This document shows, one piece after another, positions 1 to 8,566 of a stretch of DNA of 32,157 nt; the stretch's first letter is position 1; each line of letters begins with the position of its first letter. Origin of the DNA: JBDTRY01 sp039931435 (GTDB lineage: Bacteria > Acidobacteriota > Thermoanaerobaculia > Gp7-AA8); NCBI GenBank assembly GCA_039931435.1, contig JBDTRY010000021.1:1-32157 (forward strand). Reading direction: 5' to 3'. Both the position numbers and the translations under genes were made by a program. Below the pieces are notes generated by a model. That model had not been told where the DNA came from, did no database searches, and saw nothing but the letters and a program-made list of their open reading frames with translations.

Positions 1-37
1 TTCAGCAGCCCCTCTTCCGGGGAGATCAGCCAAAAAC

Positions 38-658
38 TTGGAAATTCGATCCGTAGTTCTCCACCGAGCGGCGTACAGGCCCGAGGACTTTCCATCGGAT
101 GGGCGGCCGCAGTTCGCCATGATCGGCCGCTCGAATGTGGGCAAGTCCACGGTCATCAATGCGTTGGTCAAACGAAAGGGCGTGGCCCGGACCAGCCAGA
201 CTCCCGGCAAGACCCAGGCGATCCATTTTTATCTGATCAACGACCGTTTCTATATCGTCGATCTTCCGGGATACGGATATGCGCGAGTCCCCAAAACCGT
301 GGCGAAATCGTGGGGTTTGCTGATCCGCACCTATCTGGACGGCGCGGAGTTTCTGCGCACGATCTTCCTTCTGCTGGATTCCCGGCGAATCCCTTCCCCG
401 GAAGATCTGATGATGCGTGACTGGATGAACGAGGCCGGAGTGCACTGGCGGGCCATTCTCACGAAAGTGGACAAGCTTTCAAAAAATGAACTGGCCGCGG
501 CAAAAAAGAACATTCGTCGTTCGATCGGCGAGGAGCAACAGCCGATCTCGTTCTCGAAGATGACCGGTGAGGGAGTGGACGAGATCTGGCGGGAACTTTT
601 CGCAGGCATGGAGAAGAAAGGGCGCCGGGACGGTGAAATGGCCGCGCGCGCCGAATGA
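38..658 (+). CDS. engB: Ribosome biogenesis GTP-binding protein EngB (YihA/YsxC)
   Basis: This 206-aa TRAFAC-class GTPase is known to be needed for late assembly of the large ribosomal subunit in the cytoplasm. All G motifs are visible: G1 GRSNVGKS at residues 30-37, the G2 threonine in the TSQTPGKTQ stretch near 52-60, G3 DLPGYG at 75-80, G4 TKVD at 142-145 and G5 around SFSKMTGEG at 171-179. The length matches the family (about 195-215 aa). The start is TTG, with a GGGGAGA Shine-Dalgarno at 19-25; the next Met (residue 28) would remove the strand before the P-loop. The C-terminal tail is basic and alanine-rich. The stop lies 8 nt before the preferred rho start, so the two genes are probably co-transcribed. 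Function is secure; only the exact start is open. Confidence 0.95.
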   Translation: MEIRSVVLHRAAYRPEDFPSDGRPQFAMIGRSNVGKSTVINALVKRKGVARTSQTPGKTQAIHFYLINDRFYIVDLPGYGYARVPKTVAKSWGLLIRTYLDGAEFLRTIFLLLDSRRIPSPEDLMMRDWMNEAGVHWRAILTKVDKLSKNELAAAKKNIRRSIGEEQQPISFSKMTGEGVDEIWRELFAGMEKKGRRDGEMAARAE

Positions 659-666
659 GGAAAATC

Positions 667-2271
667 ATGGAACAACCAGTAGACGAACAGGAAACGACAT
701 CAGAGGAATCTGCCACCGCCGTGGAGATGAGCGATAGCGCGACGGACGGCGACGAGAGCAAGAGCGCGACGACGGCTGCGGCACGGCCGGAGAAGCCAGC
801 GCGTACCCGTGCCACGAAACCGGCCAGAGAAAAAAAGGAGCCGCGCGAAGCTCCCGTCACTGATGAGAGCACGGACGGCGAAGGCGATTCTCTGGCGGCA
901 GAGAGTACCGCCGACGAAAAGCCTTCGCGACAGGAATCGAACGGCACCTCAGCCAAAAGTCACCAGAAGGGCCAGGCCGACGTTCCCTCCCAGCCGCTCT
1001 CGGCGTTGACGGCGAACGATACGCTGGACATTCGCGCCCTGAAGGAAATGAAGCTCACCGATCTGGCCCGGATCGCCAAGGAATACTTGGTGGAAAACGC
1101 CTCGGGGTTGCGCAAGCAGGATCTGATTTTTTCGATTCTGCAGGCCCAGACCGAAAAGAGCGGACTGATTTTTTCTGAAGGTGTTCTGGAGTGCCTGCCG
1201 GACGGATTCGGCTTTCTGCGTGCGCCCGAGTACAACTACCTTCCCGGGCCCGACGACATCTATGTTTCCCCCTCGCAGATTCGCCGTTTCGATCTCCGTA
1301 CCGGGGACACGGTCTCCGGACAGGTCCGCCCTCCGAAAGAGGGCGAGCGCTATTTCGCGCTGATCAAAGTCGAAGCGGTCAATTTCGAGCACCCGGACGT
1401 AGCCAGAGAAAAAACCCTTTTCGACAATCTCACTCCTCTCTACCCTGAGCATCGAGTCAAACTCGAGATTCCCACGAACATGTCCTCTCGTGTGCTGGAC
1501 CTCGTGGCGCCGATCGGCAAGGGACAGCGCGGGTTGATCGTCGCTCCTCCCCGTACAGGCAAGACGATGCTTCTGCAGGCCATCGCAAACTCCATCACTG
1601 CCAACCATCCGGAGATCACACTGATCGTCCTGCTCATCGACGAGCGTCCGGAAGAAGTCACGGATATGCAGCGCTCGGTCAAGGGCGAGGTGATCTCTTC
1701 CACGTTCGACGAGCCCGCCTCCCGGCACGTACAGGTTGCGGAGATGGTCATCGAAAAAGCGAAGCGCCTCGTCGAGCACAAGCGCGACGTGGTCATCCTT
1801 CTGGATTCGATCACCCGCCTGGCCCGGGCTTACAACACCGTGGTTCCACCGTCGGGGAAGGTCCTGTCAGGCGGCGTCGATTCAAACGCCCTGCAGAGAC
1901 CGAAGAGGTTTTTCGGTGCGGCCCGCAACATCGAGGAGGGCGGCTCTCTGACGATCATGGCCACGGCCCTGATCGATACCGGTTCCCGCATGGACGACGT
2001 AATCTTCGAGGAATTCAAGGGCACCGGCAACATGGAGGTACACCTTGACCGTAAGCTCGTCGAGAAGCGTATCTTCCCGGCCATAGATATCAATAAGTCC
2101 GGCACGCGCAAGGAAGAACTTCTTCTGGAGCGCGCCGAACTGAATCGAATCTGGGTCCTGAGAAAGGTATTCAGCCCGCTCTCGACGGTCGAATCGATGG
2201 AGCTTCTCATCGAGAGACTCGACAAGACAAAGACGAATACGGACTTTCTGAACGCCATGAGCTCGATGTGA
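667..2271 (+). CDS. rho: Transcription termination factor Rho
   Basis: This is a hexameric RNA-dependent ATPase/helicase that terminates transcription. From the ATG at 667 the protein is 534 aa. Residues about 1-118 are a low-complexity charged extension rich in Glu, Lys, Ser and Thr. A Rho N-terminal SAP-like helical domain follows (about 124-165), then the cold-shock-type primary RNA-binding domain (about 170-240, with the DGFGFLR and YVSPSQIRRF motifs). The RecA-type ATPase has Walker A APPRTGKT at 293-300, the catalytic region DERPEEVTDM near 325-334, Walker B VVILLD at 375-380 and the R-loop KSGTRKEELL near 477-486. I prefer ATG 667 because GAGG at 657-660 is well spaced for it. An upstream ATG at 655 overlaps the engB stop and would add four residues. 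Rho of E. coli has 419 aa, and the N-terminal extension accounts for the difference. Confidence 0.97.
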   Translation: MEQPVDEQETTSEESATAVEMSDSATDGDESKSATTAAARPEKPARTRATKPAREKKEPREAPVTDESTDGEGDSLAAESTADEKPSRQESNGTSAKSHQKGQADVPSQPLSALTANDTLDIRALKEMKLTDLARIAKEYLVENASGLRKQDLIFSILQAQTEKSGLIFSEGVLECLPDGFGFLRAPEYNYLPGPDDIYVSPSQIRRFDLRTGDTVSGQVRPPKEGERYFALIKVEAVNFEHPDVAREKTLFDNLTPLYPEHRVKLEIPTNMSSRVLDLVAPIGKGQRGLIVAPPRTGKTMLLQAIANSITANHPEITLIVLLIDERPEEVTDMQRSVKGEVISSTFDEPASRHVQVAEMVIEKAKRLVEHKRDVVILLDSITRLARAYNTVVPPSGKVLSGGVDSNALQRPKRFFGAARNIEEGGSLTIMATALIDTGSRMDDVIFEEFKGTGNMEVHLDRKLVEKRIFPAIDINKSGTRKEELLLERAELNRIWVLRKVFSPLSTVESMELLIERLDKTKTNTDFLNAMSSM

Positions 2272-2591
2272 GTCTGATGTCCGGTGGAGCGATTGGGATG
2301 CTGGAGGGCGGATATGTCCTCGCTCTTCGCTTCACTTCGGGATGACACGCTGTGGTCAGTCGGGCCATTCCCCGGACATCGTCGCCTATGCCGTCCCCCT
2401 GCGCAGATGACAGGCAGGCCAGTGCGGCTGATGGGGCCAGGTGTCCCCGCCGATTATCGCCTCGTTCCAGGTAATCGTGGCGTCCGCCTCTTTTCACCGT
2501 TCGGAATGGAAGCGATTCAGACATGAGAGGGGCACAGACAACCCGGCTTCGGGCCTGAAACTTATTCTCCCGGGCTGGCGTTCTATAGGCG
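2272..2591 (+). other. 320-bp gap between rho and the PBP gene
   Basis: No convincing gene is present. A short reading frame at 2284-2526 has no ribosome binding site and a composition that looks non-coding. The stretch 2316-2347 resembles one arm of the GGGATGAC-type repeat found as inverted pairs near 20.8-21.4 kb. No strong promoter or intrinsic terminator could be recognised. Confidence 0.5.
2316..2347 (+). repeat. Solitary arm of a GGGATGAC-type intergenic repeat
   Basis: The sequence runs from GTCCTCGCTCTTCGC to CTTCGGGATGACA. It matches the right arm of the inverted pair at 20919-20947 (GTCCCTCGCTCTCGCTCGGGATGACG) apart from small insertions. No complementary arm was found between rho and the PBP gene, so this is probably a decayed or half copy. 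Confidence 0.5.
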
Positions 2592-5042
2592 ATGGCAAAA
2601 AAACAGGCCCGCGTGCGCGGGTTCATCTGGCGGCATTCGTTCCTGCTGGCGCTCGTGGTGATGATGGTCTTCGTCGCCTCGCTGGGCTTCGTCGCCTACA
2701 ACTACGTCCGCATTACGAAACGATTCGATTCGAGCAGGCAGTGGGACCTGCCCAGCCGGATCTACTCGGACGCCATGCCCATCGTCCCCGGGCTGCGCTA
2801 CCCACGCGCGCTGCTGGAGCCGAAGCTGAACCACGTCGGTTACGTCGAGGTGGCCCGTGCGCTGGAGAACCCCGGGGAGTATCGCTATACGTCTGCCGGC
2901 CTCGAGATTTACCTGCAGAACTTCGCCTACCCTGACATCGACTTTCGAGCGATGCCTGTTCGCATCGAGTTCGACCATTCCCAGGTCAAAAGGATCGTCC
3001 GGCTGCCCGATGAAATCTCCCTGCGGGCTGTCCGGCTCGAACCCGAATTAGTGACGTCGATCTACGACGAAGTGATGGAAGATCGCGTTCCCATTCCGCT
3101 GGACTCCGTGCCGAAATGGCTTTCCGAGGCAATTGTCGCTGCCGAGGACAAAGGCTTTTACCACCACGAGGGCGTCTCCATTCGGGGCATCCTGCGAGCG
3201 GCGTATACGAACCTCCGTTACGGAGAGGTTCGGGCGGGCGGATCCACAATCACGCAGCAGCTCGTGAAAAATCTCTTTCTAACGCCGGACCGCAACTTCG
3301 GGCGAAAGGCCAAAGAAGCGTTGATGGCCATCCTGCTCGAGACGCGTTACAGCAAAAACGACATTCTCGAGGCCTATCTCAACGAAGTCTACCTCGGGCA
3401 GAACGGATCCGTGCAGATGAAGGGCGTGGAGGAGGCCTCACGGGTCTACTTCTCCAAGCCGGCGCGGTATCTGACACTTCCCGAAGCGGCGACGCTGGCA
3501 GCCATCATTCCTTCGCCGAATTATTATTCACCGCTGAACCATCCTGAGCGCGCTGAGAACCGGCGCAATCTCGTCCTGCGGCTGATGCTGGAACAAAAGA
3601 AAATCACCGAGGAACAGTACGCCGCCGCCATCAAAGCTCCGATGACGCTGAACAGGTATCCCCGCGAGTTGCGGAGTGCTCCCTACTTTGTCGATCTGGT
3701 GATGAAGCAGCTTCGCGAGACCTATCCCGAAACGCAGTTGAAGACCGAGGGCCTGCGGATCTTCACCACTCTGGATACCGTGATGCAGCGAGCGGCTGAG
3801 AAGGCGCTGGAGCGCGGAGTAGCCTCGCTGGCAAAAACCTACTCGCGGATCCGGAAGTCGCCCACGCCGCTCGAAGGCGTGGTCATCACCATCCAGCCCG
3901 GGACCGGCTATGTGAAAGCACTCGTCGGTGGACGGACCTATTCACGTAGCCAGTTCAACCGTGCTTTGCAGGCGAAGCGACAGCCCGGTTCACTCTTCAA
4001 ACCATTCGTCTACGTCGCGGCCATGGACCCGGCCCGGGGACGAGAGGCCCTGACTGTGTCGTCCCGTCTGGACGACAGCCCAATCGCCGTGCAGACGGGA
4101 TCAGGCGTATGGCGTCCGCAGAACTACGACAACAGGTATCACGGCACTCCCTCGGTGCGTCAGGCTCTGGCCAACTCCTACAACGTTCCCGCCGTTCGCG
4201 CAGCGATCGATGCCGGAGTGCCCAACGTGATCAAACTGGCCGCCCAGATAGGAGTGTCCAGCCGCCTCGAGCCCTACCCTTCCGTTTCTCTGGGAGCCTT
4301 CGAGGTTACGCCGTTGGAAATCGCCTATGCCTACTCCGTGTTCGCCAACGAAGGAGTGAAGGCTGAGCCTATTTCCATTCTGGCGGTGGCGACGCGCGAG
4401 GGGAAGGTTCTGGAGAGCAGAGAAGTGCACATGAAGCGGGTGATCTCTGCAAGCCTGACCTACGTGGTCAACAACATCCTTCAGGATGTTCTGAATTACG
4501 GTACGGCGGCGAAGGTCCGCCAGCTCGGGTTCGATCGTAACTTCGCGGGGAAGACCGGAACCACCAACGATTATCGCGACGCCTGGTTCATCGGTTACTC
4601 GGCGCGTATCCTCACTCTGGTATGGGTTGGATTCGACGACAACCACAGCGTTGGACTGTCAGGAGGAGCGGCAGCCGTTCCCATCTGGGCGGATTACATG
4701 AATCGGGTCATCGACACGGTTCCCCAGACTGATTTCCGTCGCCCCGACGATATCGTCGAGAGGCAGATCGACCCGGAAAGTGGCCAGCTGGCTACCTCGG
4801 CCTGTCCCACATCGGAGTCGGAGATCTACGTTCGAGGCACAGAGCCGGAAGAGAGCTGCCAGCTCCATTCATACGGGACGGAACCGTTTTTCCCGTTCAT
4901 GAACGGCGGACGGGAGCAACCTCAGGCACGAGCCGGGGCGGGCGATCCGGGTTCCGAGCAGCAGCAGACGGCGCGCGAAGAAGAGAAGAAGAAAAAGAAG
5001 AAGCGGCCGCGGCTCTTCCGCTGGCTGTTTGGCGATCAATAA
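2592..5042 (+). CDS. mrcB: Bifunctional penicillin-binding protein 1B-type (glycosyltransferase/transpeptidase)
   Basis: This class A PBP (816 aa) polymerises lipid II and cross-links peptidoglycan at the inner-membrane periplasmic face. A short basic cytoplasmic tail precedes one transmembrane helix (about 17-38). A UB2H-like region (about 52-140) suggests the PBP1B branch rather than PBP1A. The GT51 glycosyltransferase includes AAEDKGFYHHEG with catalytic Glu185, GGSTITQQLVKN near 216-227 and EAYLNEVYLG near 260-269. The transpeptidase has nucleophile Ser467 in SLFK (467-470), SYN at 529-531 and KTGT at 654-657. The C-terminus (about 765-816) is low complexity with a lysine run followed by an Arg/Phe/Trp-rich end. 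ATG 2592 is preceded only by a weak AGG but gives the expected N-terminus. The gene symbol is a best family match. Confidence 0.93.
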   Translation: MAKKQARVRGFIWRHSFLLALVVMMVFVASLGFVAYNYVRITKRFDSSRQWDLPSRIYSDAMPIVPGLRYPRALLEPKLNHVGYVEVARALENPGEYRYTSAGLEIYLQNFAYPDIDFRAMPVRIEFDHSQVKRIVRLPDEISLRAVRLEPELVTSIYDEVMEDRVPIPLDSVPKWLSEAIVAAEDKGFYHHEGVSIRGILRAAYTNLRYGEVRAGGSTITQQLVKNLFLTPDRNFGRKAKEALMAILLETRYSKNDILEAYLNEVYLGQNGSVQMKGVEEASRVYFSKPARYLTLPEAATLAAIIPSPNYYSPLNHPERAENRRNLVLRLMLEQKKITEEQYAAAIKAPMTLNRYPRELRSAPYFVDLVMKQLRETYPETQLKTEGLRIFTTLDTVMQRAAEKALERGVASLAKTYSRIRKSPTPLEGVVITIQPGTGYVKALVGGRTYSRSQFNRALQAKRQPGSLFKPFVYVAAMDPARGREALTVSSRLDDSPIAVQTGSGVWRPQNYDNRYHGTPSVRQALANSYNVPAVRAAIDAGVPNVIKLAAQIGVSSRLEPYPSVSLGAFEVTPLEIAYAYSVFANEGVKAEPISILAVATREGKVLESREVHMKRVISASLTYVVNNILQDVLNYGTAAKVRQLGFDRNFAGKTGTTNDYRDAWFIGYSARILTLVWVGFDDNHSVGLSGGAAAVPIWADYMNRVIDTVPQTDFRRPDDIVERQIDPESGQLATSACPTSESEIYVRGTEPEESCQLHSYGTEPFFPFMNGGREQPQARAGAGDPGSEQQQTAREEEKKKKKKRPRLFRWLFGDQ

Positions 5043-5057
5043 TGGCCGAACGCCATT
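5041..5057 (+). terminator. Short hairpin after the PBP gene
   Basis: AATGGC (5041-5046) and GCCATT (5052-5057) form a perfect 6-bp stem around a 5-nt loop, overlapping the PBP stop codon. The following sequence TATTCTATGTGTTTAG is only moderately T-rich, so this may be a weak terminator or chance. Confidence 0.3.
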
Positions 5058-5069
5058 TATTCTATGTGT

Positions 5070-5099
5070 TTAGTACTAATGGAATTATGGAAGTATAAT
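5070..5099 (+). promoter_or_regulatory. Predicted sigma-70 promoter of the mlaEFD-like genes
   Basis: A consensus -10 hexamer TATAAT lies at 5094-5099. The -35 is poor: TTAGTA at 5070-5075 with an 18-bp spacer is the best match. The predicted transcript would start near 5106, giving a leader of about ten bases before the ATG at 5117. The AT-rich stretch stands out from its GC-rich surroundings. Confidence 0.5.
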
Positions 5100-5116
5100 C
5101 TGCACGAACGGAGGCC

Positions 5117-5878
5117 ATGAACTTCGAACGATCCAGAAGTATCCTGCTTTATTTCGGCGGGTTGACGGAGCTGGCTGGTCAGACGATCCGGCAGACATTC
5201 CGCCGTCCGTTCCCGGTGGAACTGCTTATGGTCCAGTTCGACGAGATCGGGGTGCGCTCACTCTCCATCGTGGCCGTGACGTCGTTCTTCATCGGAATGG
5301 TGCTGGCGTTGCAGGCCACCTACTCGCTGGGATCGTTCGGCGCAGACATTTTTGTGGGGCCGATGGTGGCTCTGTCCCTGGTGCGGGAGCTCGGTCCGGT
5401 TCTGATGGCGCTCATGGTAGGGGGGCGGGTGGGGGCGGGAATGACAGCCGAGATCGGCACGATGAAGGTGACCGAGCAGATCGACGCGCTTCGGGCTCTG
5501 GCAGCAAATCCTGTTCGAAAGCTGGTCGTCCCCAAAGTCGTGGCCACAACTGTCATGTTGCCGGCGCTGACGCTGGTATCGATTGCCCTGGGTACGATCG
5601 GGGGAATGGTCATCGCCGTTCTGAACCTGGGGATGACGCCGCATTTCTACTGGCGAAGCGTCGTTACAGCACTGAACTTTCGTGACTTCTCATCGGGAAT
5701 CGGGAAGACCTTCTTCTTCGGGTTCGCCATCGCTCTTATCGCCTGCTTCAACGGTCTGCGTACCACCGGCGGCGCCGACGGTGTGGGACGAGCGACGACG
5801 ACGACCGTGGTCATGGCCTCGATCTCCATCCTCATCATGGATTTCTTTCTGACTAAATTGTTTTTCCTCATCACGTGA
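5117..5878 (+). CDS. mlaE: MlaE-family ABC transporter permease
   Basis: This 253-aa inner-membrane permease belongs to the MCE-type lipid transport system. Family members move phospholipids between the inner and outer membranes. Hydrophobic segments lie near 47-68, 80-100, 140-170, 195-215 and 228-250. The family signature GRVGAGMTAEIGTMKVTEQI sits at 103-122, and FxGMVLALQ at 58-66. Length agrees with the family (about 250-265 aa). GGAGG at 5110-5114 is only 2 nt from the ATG, which is tight, but no better in-frame start exists. The stop TGA overlaps the GTG start of the ATPase gene by 4 nt, indicating translational coupling. Confidence 0.93.
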   Translation: MNFERSRSILLYFGGLTELAGQTIRQTFRRPFPVELLMVQFDEIGVRSLSIVAVTSFFIGMVLALQATYSLGSFGADIFVGPMVALSLVRELGPVLMALMVGGRVGAGMTAEIGTMKVTEQIDALRALAANPVRKLVVPKVVATTVMLPALTLVSIALGTIGGMVIAVLNLGMTPHFYWRSVVTALNFRDFSSGIGKTFFFGFAIALIACFNGLRTTGGADGVGRATTTTVVMASISILIMDFFLTKLFFLIT

Positions 5879-6699
5879 CGACTGAAGCGACAAATAGCCG
5901 CCGTGAGTTCGCTCGTGAATCCGGCGAGCGGCGTCAGCACGTTCGCGACGCCTTCGTGAAGTTCACGGATGTGCACAAAGCCTACGGCCGGAAACAGGTG
6001 CTCCGAGGGGCGGACCTGGAGGTTTACCGGGGCGAAGTGCTGGTCATCCTCGGCGGGTCCGGAAGCGGAAAGTCGGTGACCCTCCGGCACATGCTGGGCC
6101 TCGAGGCCCCTGACTCCGGTAGGGTGCTTGTGGAAGGGGAGGACATCACCGATTTTTCGGAGCAGGAACTCTACAGGGTGAGAAGGAAGTTCGGCATGCT
6201 CTTTCAGAGCGGAGCACTTTTCGACTCCATGAGCGTTCAGGAAAATGTGGCCTTTCCCCTACGCGAGCATACGGACTTGTCTGCTGAGGAGAGAGTGCGC
6301 GTCGTTGCCGAAAAACTGGCGCTGGTGAAGCTTGCGGGGACCGAGGCACTGATGCCTACCGACCTGTCCGGAGGAATGCGTAAGCGTGTTGGTCTGGCCA
6401 GGAGCATCGTCCTCGATCCTCAGATGATTCTCTACGACGAACCGACCACGGGACTGGATCCGATCACGGCCCAGACGATCAATGAGCTCATCGGCGATCT
6501 GCAGTCCCAGTTGAACATGACCTCGGTGGTGGTCACGCACGACATTCAGTCGGCCTTCTCGGTTGGAAACCGCATCGCCTTTCTCCACGAAGGAGTATTC
6601 GAATGGGTGGGAACGATGGAAGAGGCGCGACGATCGGACAATCCGCGTTTGCGCGCATTTCTGGAGGCGTCTGCCGTGGCCTCGGCCAAACCGCTGTGA
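5875..6699 (+). CDS. mlaF: MlaF-like ABC transporter ATP-binding protein
   Basis: This is the 274-aa cytoplasmic ATPase that powers the MCE lipid transporter with the upstream permease. Walker A GGSGSGKS is at 60-67, Q-loop Gln111, ABC signature LSGGM at 164-168, Walker B MILYDE at 184-189, D-loop near 194 and the switch His222 in VVTHD. The start is GTG at 5875 and overlaps the permease stop (GTGA). Residues 1-25 before the first strand are charged and longer than in E. coli MlaF. A run of 214 bases separates it from the MCE-domain gene, longer than other gaps in this group, but no terminator was seen. Confidence 0.94.
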   Translation: MTTEATNSRREFARESGERRQHVRDAFVKFTDVHKAYGRKQVLRGADLEVYRGEVLVILGGSGSGKSVTLRHMLGLEAPDSGRVLVEGEDITDFSEQELYRVRRKFGMLFQSGALFDSMSVQENVAFPLREHTDLSAEERVRVVAEKLALVKLAGTEALMPTDLSGGMRKRVGLARSIVLDPQMILYDEPTTGLDPITAQTINELIGDLQSQLNMTSVVVTHDIQSAFSVGNRIAFLHEGVFEWVGTMEEARRSDNPRLRAFLEASAVASAKPL

Positions 6700-6913
6700 A
6701 TGAAGAGAATGATGAGTGGCCTGATGGTGTTTCCCTCCGAGACAACGACGACTTTCTCCGGCATTCGGTCCGGACGGCATTTTCGATGAGGATGGGTGAG
6801 CATTTGCCGAGCGCTTCAACTTCTTTCAAATCAGCACTTACGTCTGAATACCGTCGTGGGCGAGCCGTGGTGACATGTTTCGGCTCTGACGAGGGTTGGA
6901 CTACGGGCAAACG

Positions 6914-8356
6914 ATGAGTGCACAGAACAAAGTAACTCGAAGCATTCGCGTGGGCGCGCTGGTCGTGGCTGCGCTTGTGGTTCTGATGGCTTTTCTCTTT
7001 TTCATCGGATCGGAGAAGAAGCTTTTCGCCAGGAAGGACACGTTCCGGATTCTCGTCGACAACGCCTCCGGACTGGCCGAAGGTAACCCTGTGAAAATCT
7101 CCGGGGTCACGGTCGGCACGGTTCGCGACATCTGGCTGCCACGCGATCCCAAGCAGGACCGCGTGAAGATCGAGATTTCGGTGGTGGAAAAGTTCGCTCC
7201 GCGCATTCGCACTGATTCCCGCATCAAGATCCGCAAGCTGGGACTTCTCACTGGCGATTCCTTCGTCGACATCAGTCCCGGTTCCCCCGATCAGCCGGCA
7301 CTTCCCCCTGACTCCGTGATTCCATCCGCAAAGGCGACGGACGTCGATGCCCTGATCGCCTCGGGCGAGGACCTGGTCGACAATTTTTCAGAGATATCGT
7401 ATTCCCTGAAGAACATCCTCAGCCGTGTCGATCGAGGCGAGGGTCTCCTCGGAGAGTTGACTCAGAACCCGCAGACTAAGCAGCGGATGACCGAAACCGT
7501 TCTCCTTACGCTCAACAAGGTCAACGCTGTGCTGGCGCAGATCGAATCCGGCCGGGGCGTTCTCGGCAAGTTCGTTTACGACGAAAAATATGCTGGTGAA
7601 CTTACGGCGTCGCTAAACAGCAGCCTTCATTCACTGCAACTCGTCACCGGCAACATTCAGTCGAGCTTCGAGACCAACAGCGGTGCGCTTCCCCTTCTCC
7701 TGACCGATCGAAACGGGCGGCAGCGCGTGGAATCTCTGATCACCAATCTGGAGACGACGTCGAAGAACCTCGCCGCCTTCACATCGCAACTGCAGACCGG
7801 GCAGGGGCTGCTTCCTCGCCTGGTCAATGACAAGCCCTACGCTGATGACACTCTGAAGGAGTTTCAGGGACTTGTTAACCAGCTGGGCCAGACCGTTGAA
7901 AAGCTGAACAAAGGTGAAGGAACGGCCGGACGTCTCATTGCCGATCCTTCGGTCTACGAATCGATCAACGACATCCTCATCGGCATCAACGAGTCGAAAC
8001 TTCTGCGGTGGCTTGTACGCAACCGGCAGGCCAAGGGGATCGAGTCCCGCTACTCCGCAGCAAAGGCGAAAGCTGCAGACTCGGGGACAGCAGATGCTGT
8101 CGCTACGCCTGCGCCTTCGCCAGCAACGCCGGAGAAAACGCCCGAACCGTCTCCGAACGGGCAAGCGGCCGCCGGAGCGATGGCCTCACCGGCGCCAACA
8201 GTCTCACCCTCGGAGTCGTCAGTGACACCGTCGCCGTCTCCGATGCCCTCTCCGGCCGATCCGGCGGCGGCGAACGCTGTCGACGATCCGCCAACGGTCG
8301 ATCAGCTTCCTCAGGCGACTCCGTCCGAGAGCCCGTCAGCTTCCCCTCAGCGGTGA
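6914..8356 (+). CDS. mlaD: MCE-domain (MlaD-like) substrate-binding protein
   Basis: This 480-aa membrane-anchored periplasmic component is expected to form the lipid-binding ring on the MlaE/MlaF complex. One N-terminal transmembrane helix spans about 13-31. The MCE domain covers about 40-125 (VDNASGLAEGNPVKISGVTVG, then LLTGDSFVDI). A long helical region with GLLGELTQNP- and GVLGKFVYD-type repeats follows to about 380. The tail (about 385-480) is Pro/Ala/Ser/Thr-rich low complexity. E. coli MlaD has only about 183 aa; long helical extensions are known in other MCE proteins. ATG 6914 is preferred; an in-frame TTG at 6896 sits directly on a GAGGG and would add six residues. No MlaB or MlaC homologue is in the window. 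Confidence 0.88.
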   Translation: MSAQNKVTRSIRVGALVVAALVVLMAFLFFIGSEKKLFARKDTFRILVDNASGLAEGNPVKISGVTVGTVRDIWLPRDPKQDRVKIEISVVEKFAPRIRTDSRIKIRKLGLLTGDSFVDISPGSPDQPALPPDSVIPSAKATDVDALIASGEDLVDNFSEISYSLKNILSRVDRGEGLLGELTQNPQTKQRMTETVLLTLNKVNAVLAQIESGRGVLGKFVYDEKYAGELTASLNSSLHSLQLVTGNIQSSFETNSGALPLLLTDRNGRQRVESLITNLETTSKNLAAFTSQLQTGQGLLPRLVNDKPYADDTLKEFQGLVNQLGQTVEKLNKGEGTAGRLIADPSVYESINDILIGINESKLLRWLVRNRQAKGIESRYSAAKAKAADSGTADAVATPAPSPATPEKTPEPSPNGQAAAGAMASPAPTVSPSESSVTPSPSPMPSPADPAAANAVDDPPTVDQLPQATPSESPSASPQR

Positions 8357-8525
8357 GCGTTCAGGCGGTCGCAGGCAACATGCGACGGACTTCGGATGTT
8401 GGGCTTCATCGTCCAGGAACTGCGGCCGGCATGGTGTTCCGGCTGCTCGTGAACATGCACGTGGAAATGCTAGGATTGCCTCTCAGAATGTAATGCGGCG
8501 CGCGCCTGACCTGGCGGGGCCCGGT

Positions 8526-8542
8526 TTTCCGCATCGCGGAAA
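8526..8542 (+). promoter_or_regulatory. Hairpin upstream of UDP-glucose dehydrogenase gene
   Basis: TTTCCGC (8526-8532) and GCGGAAA (8536-8542) form a perfect 7-bp stem with the 3-nt loop ATC, 24 bases before the TTG start. There is no T-run, so it is not a classic terminator. It could be a leader structure or an operator for the following genes. No clear promoter was found in 8357-8566. Confidence 0.35.
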
Positions 8543-8566
8543 CACACGTCAATCAAGGAGATCAGT

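Noticed and set aside
2284..2526. 80-codon frame after rho
   Set aside because: It includes the solitary repeat arm, lacks a ribosome site and has non-coding-like composition.
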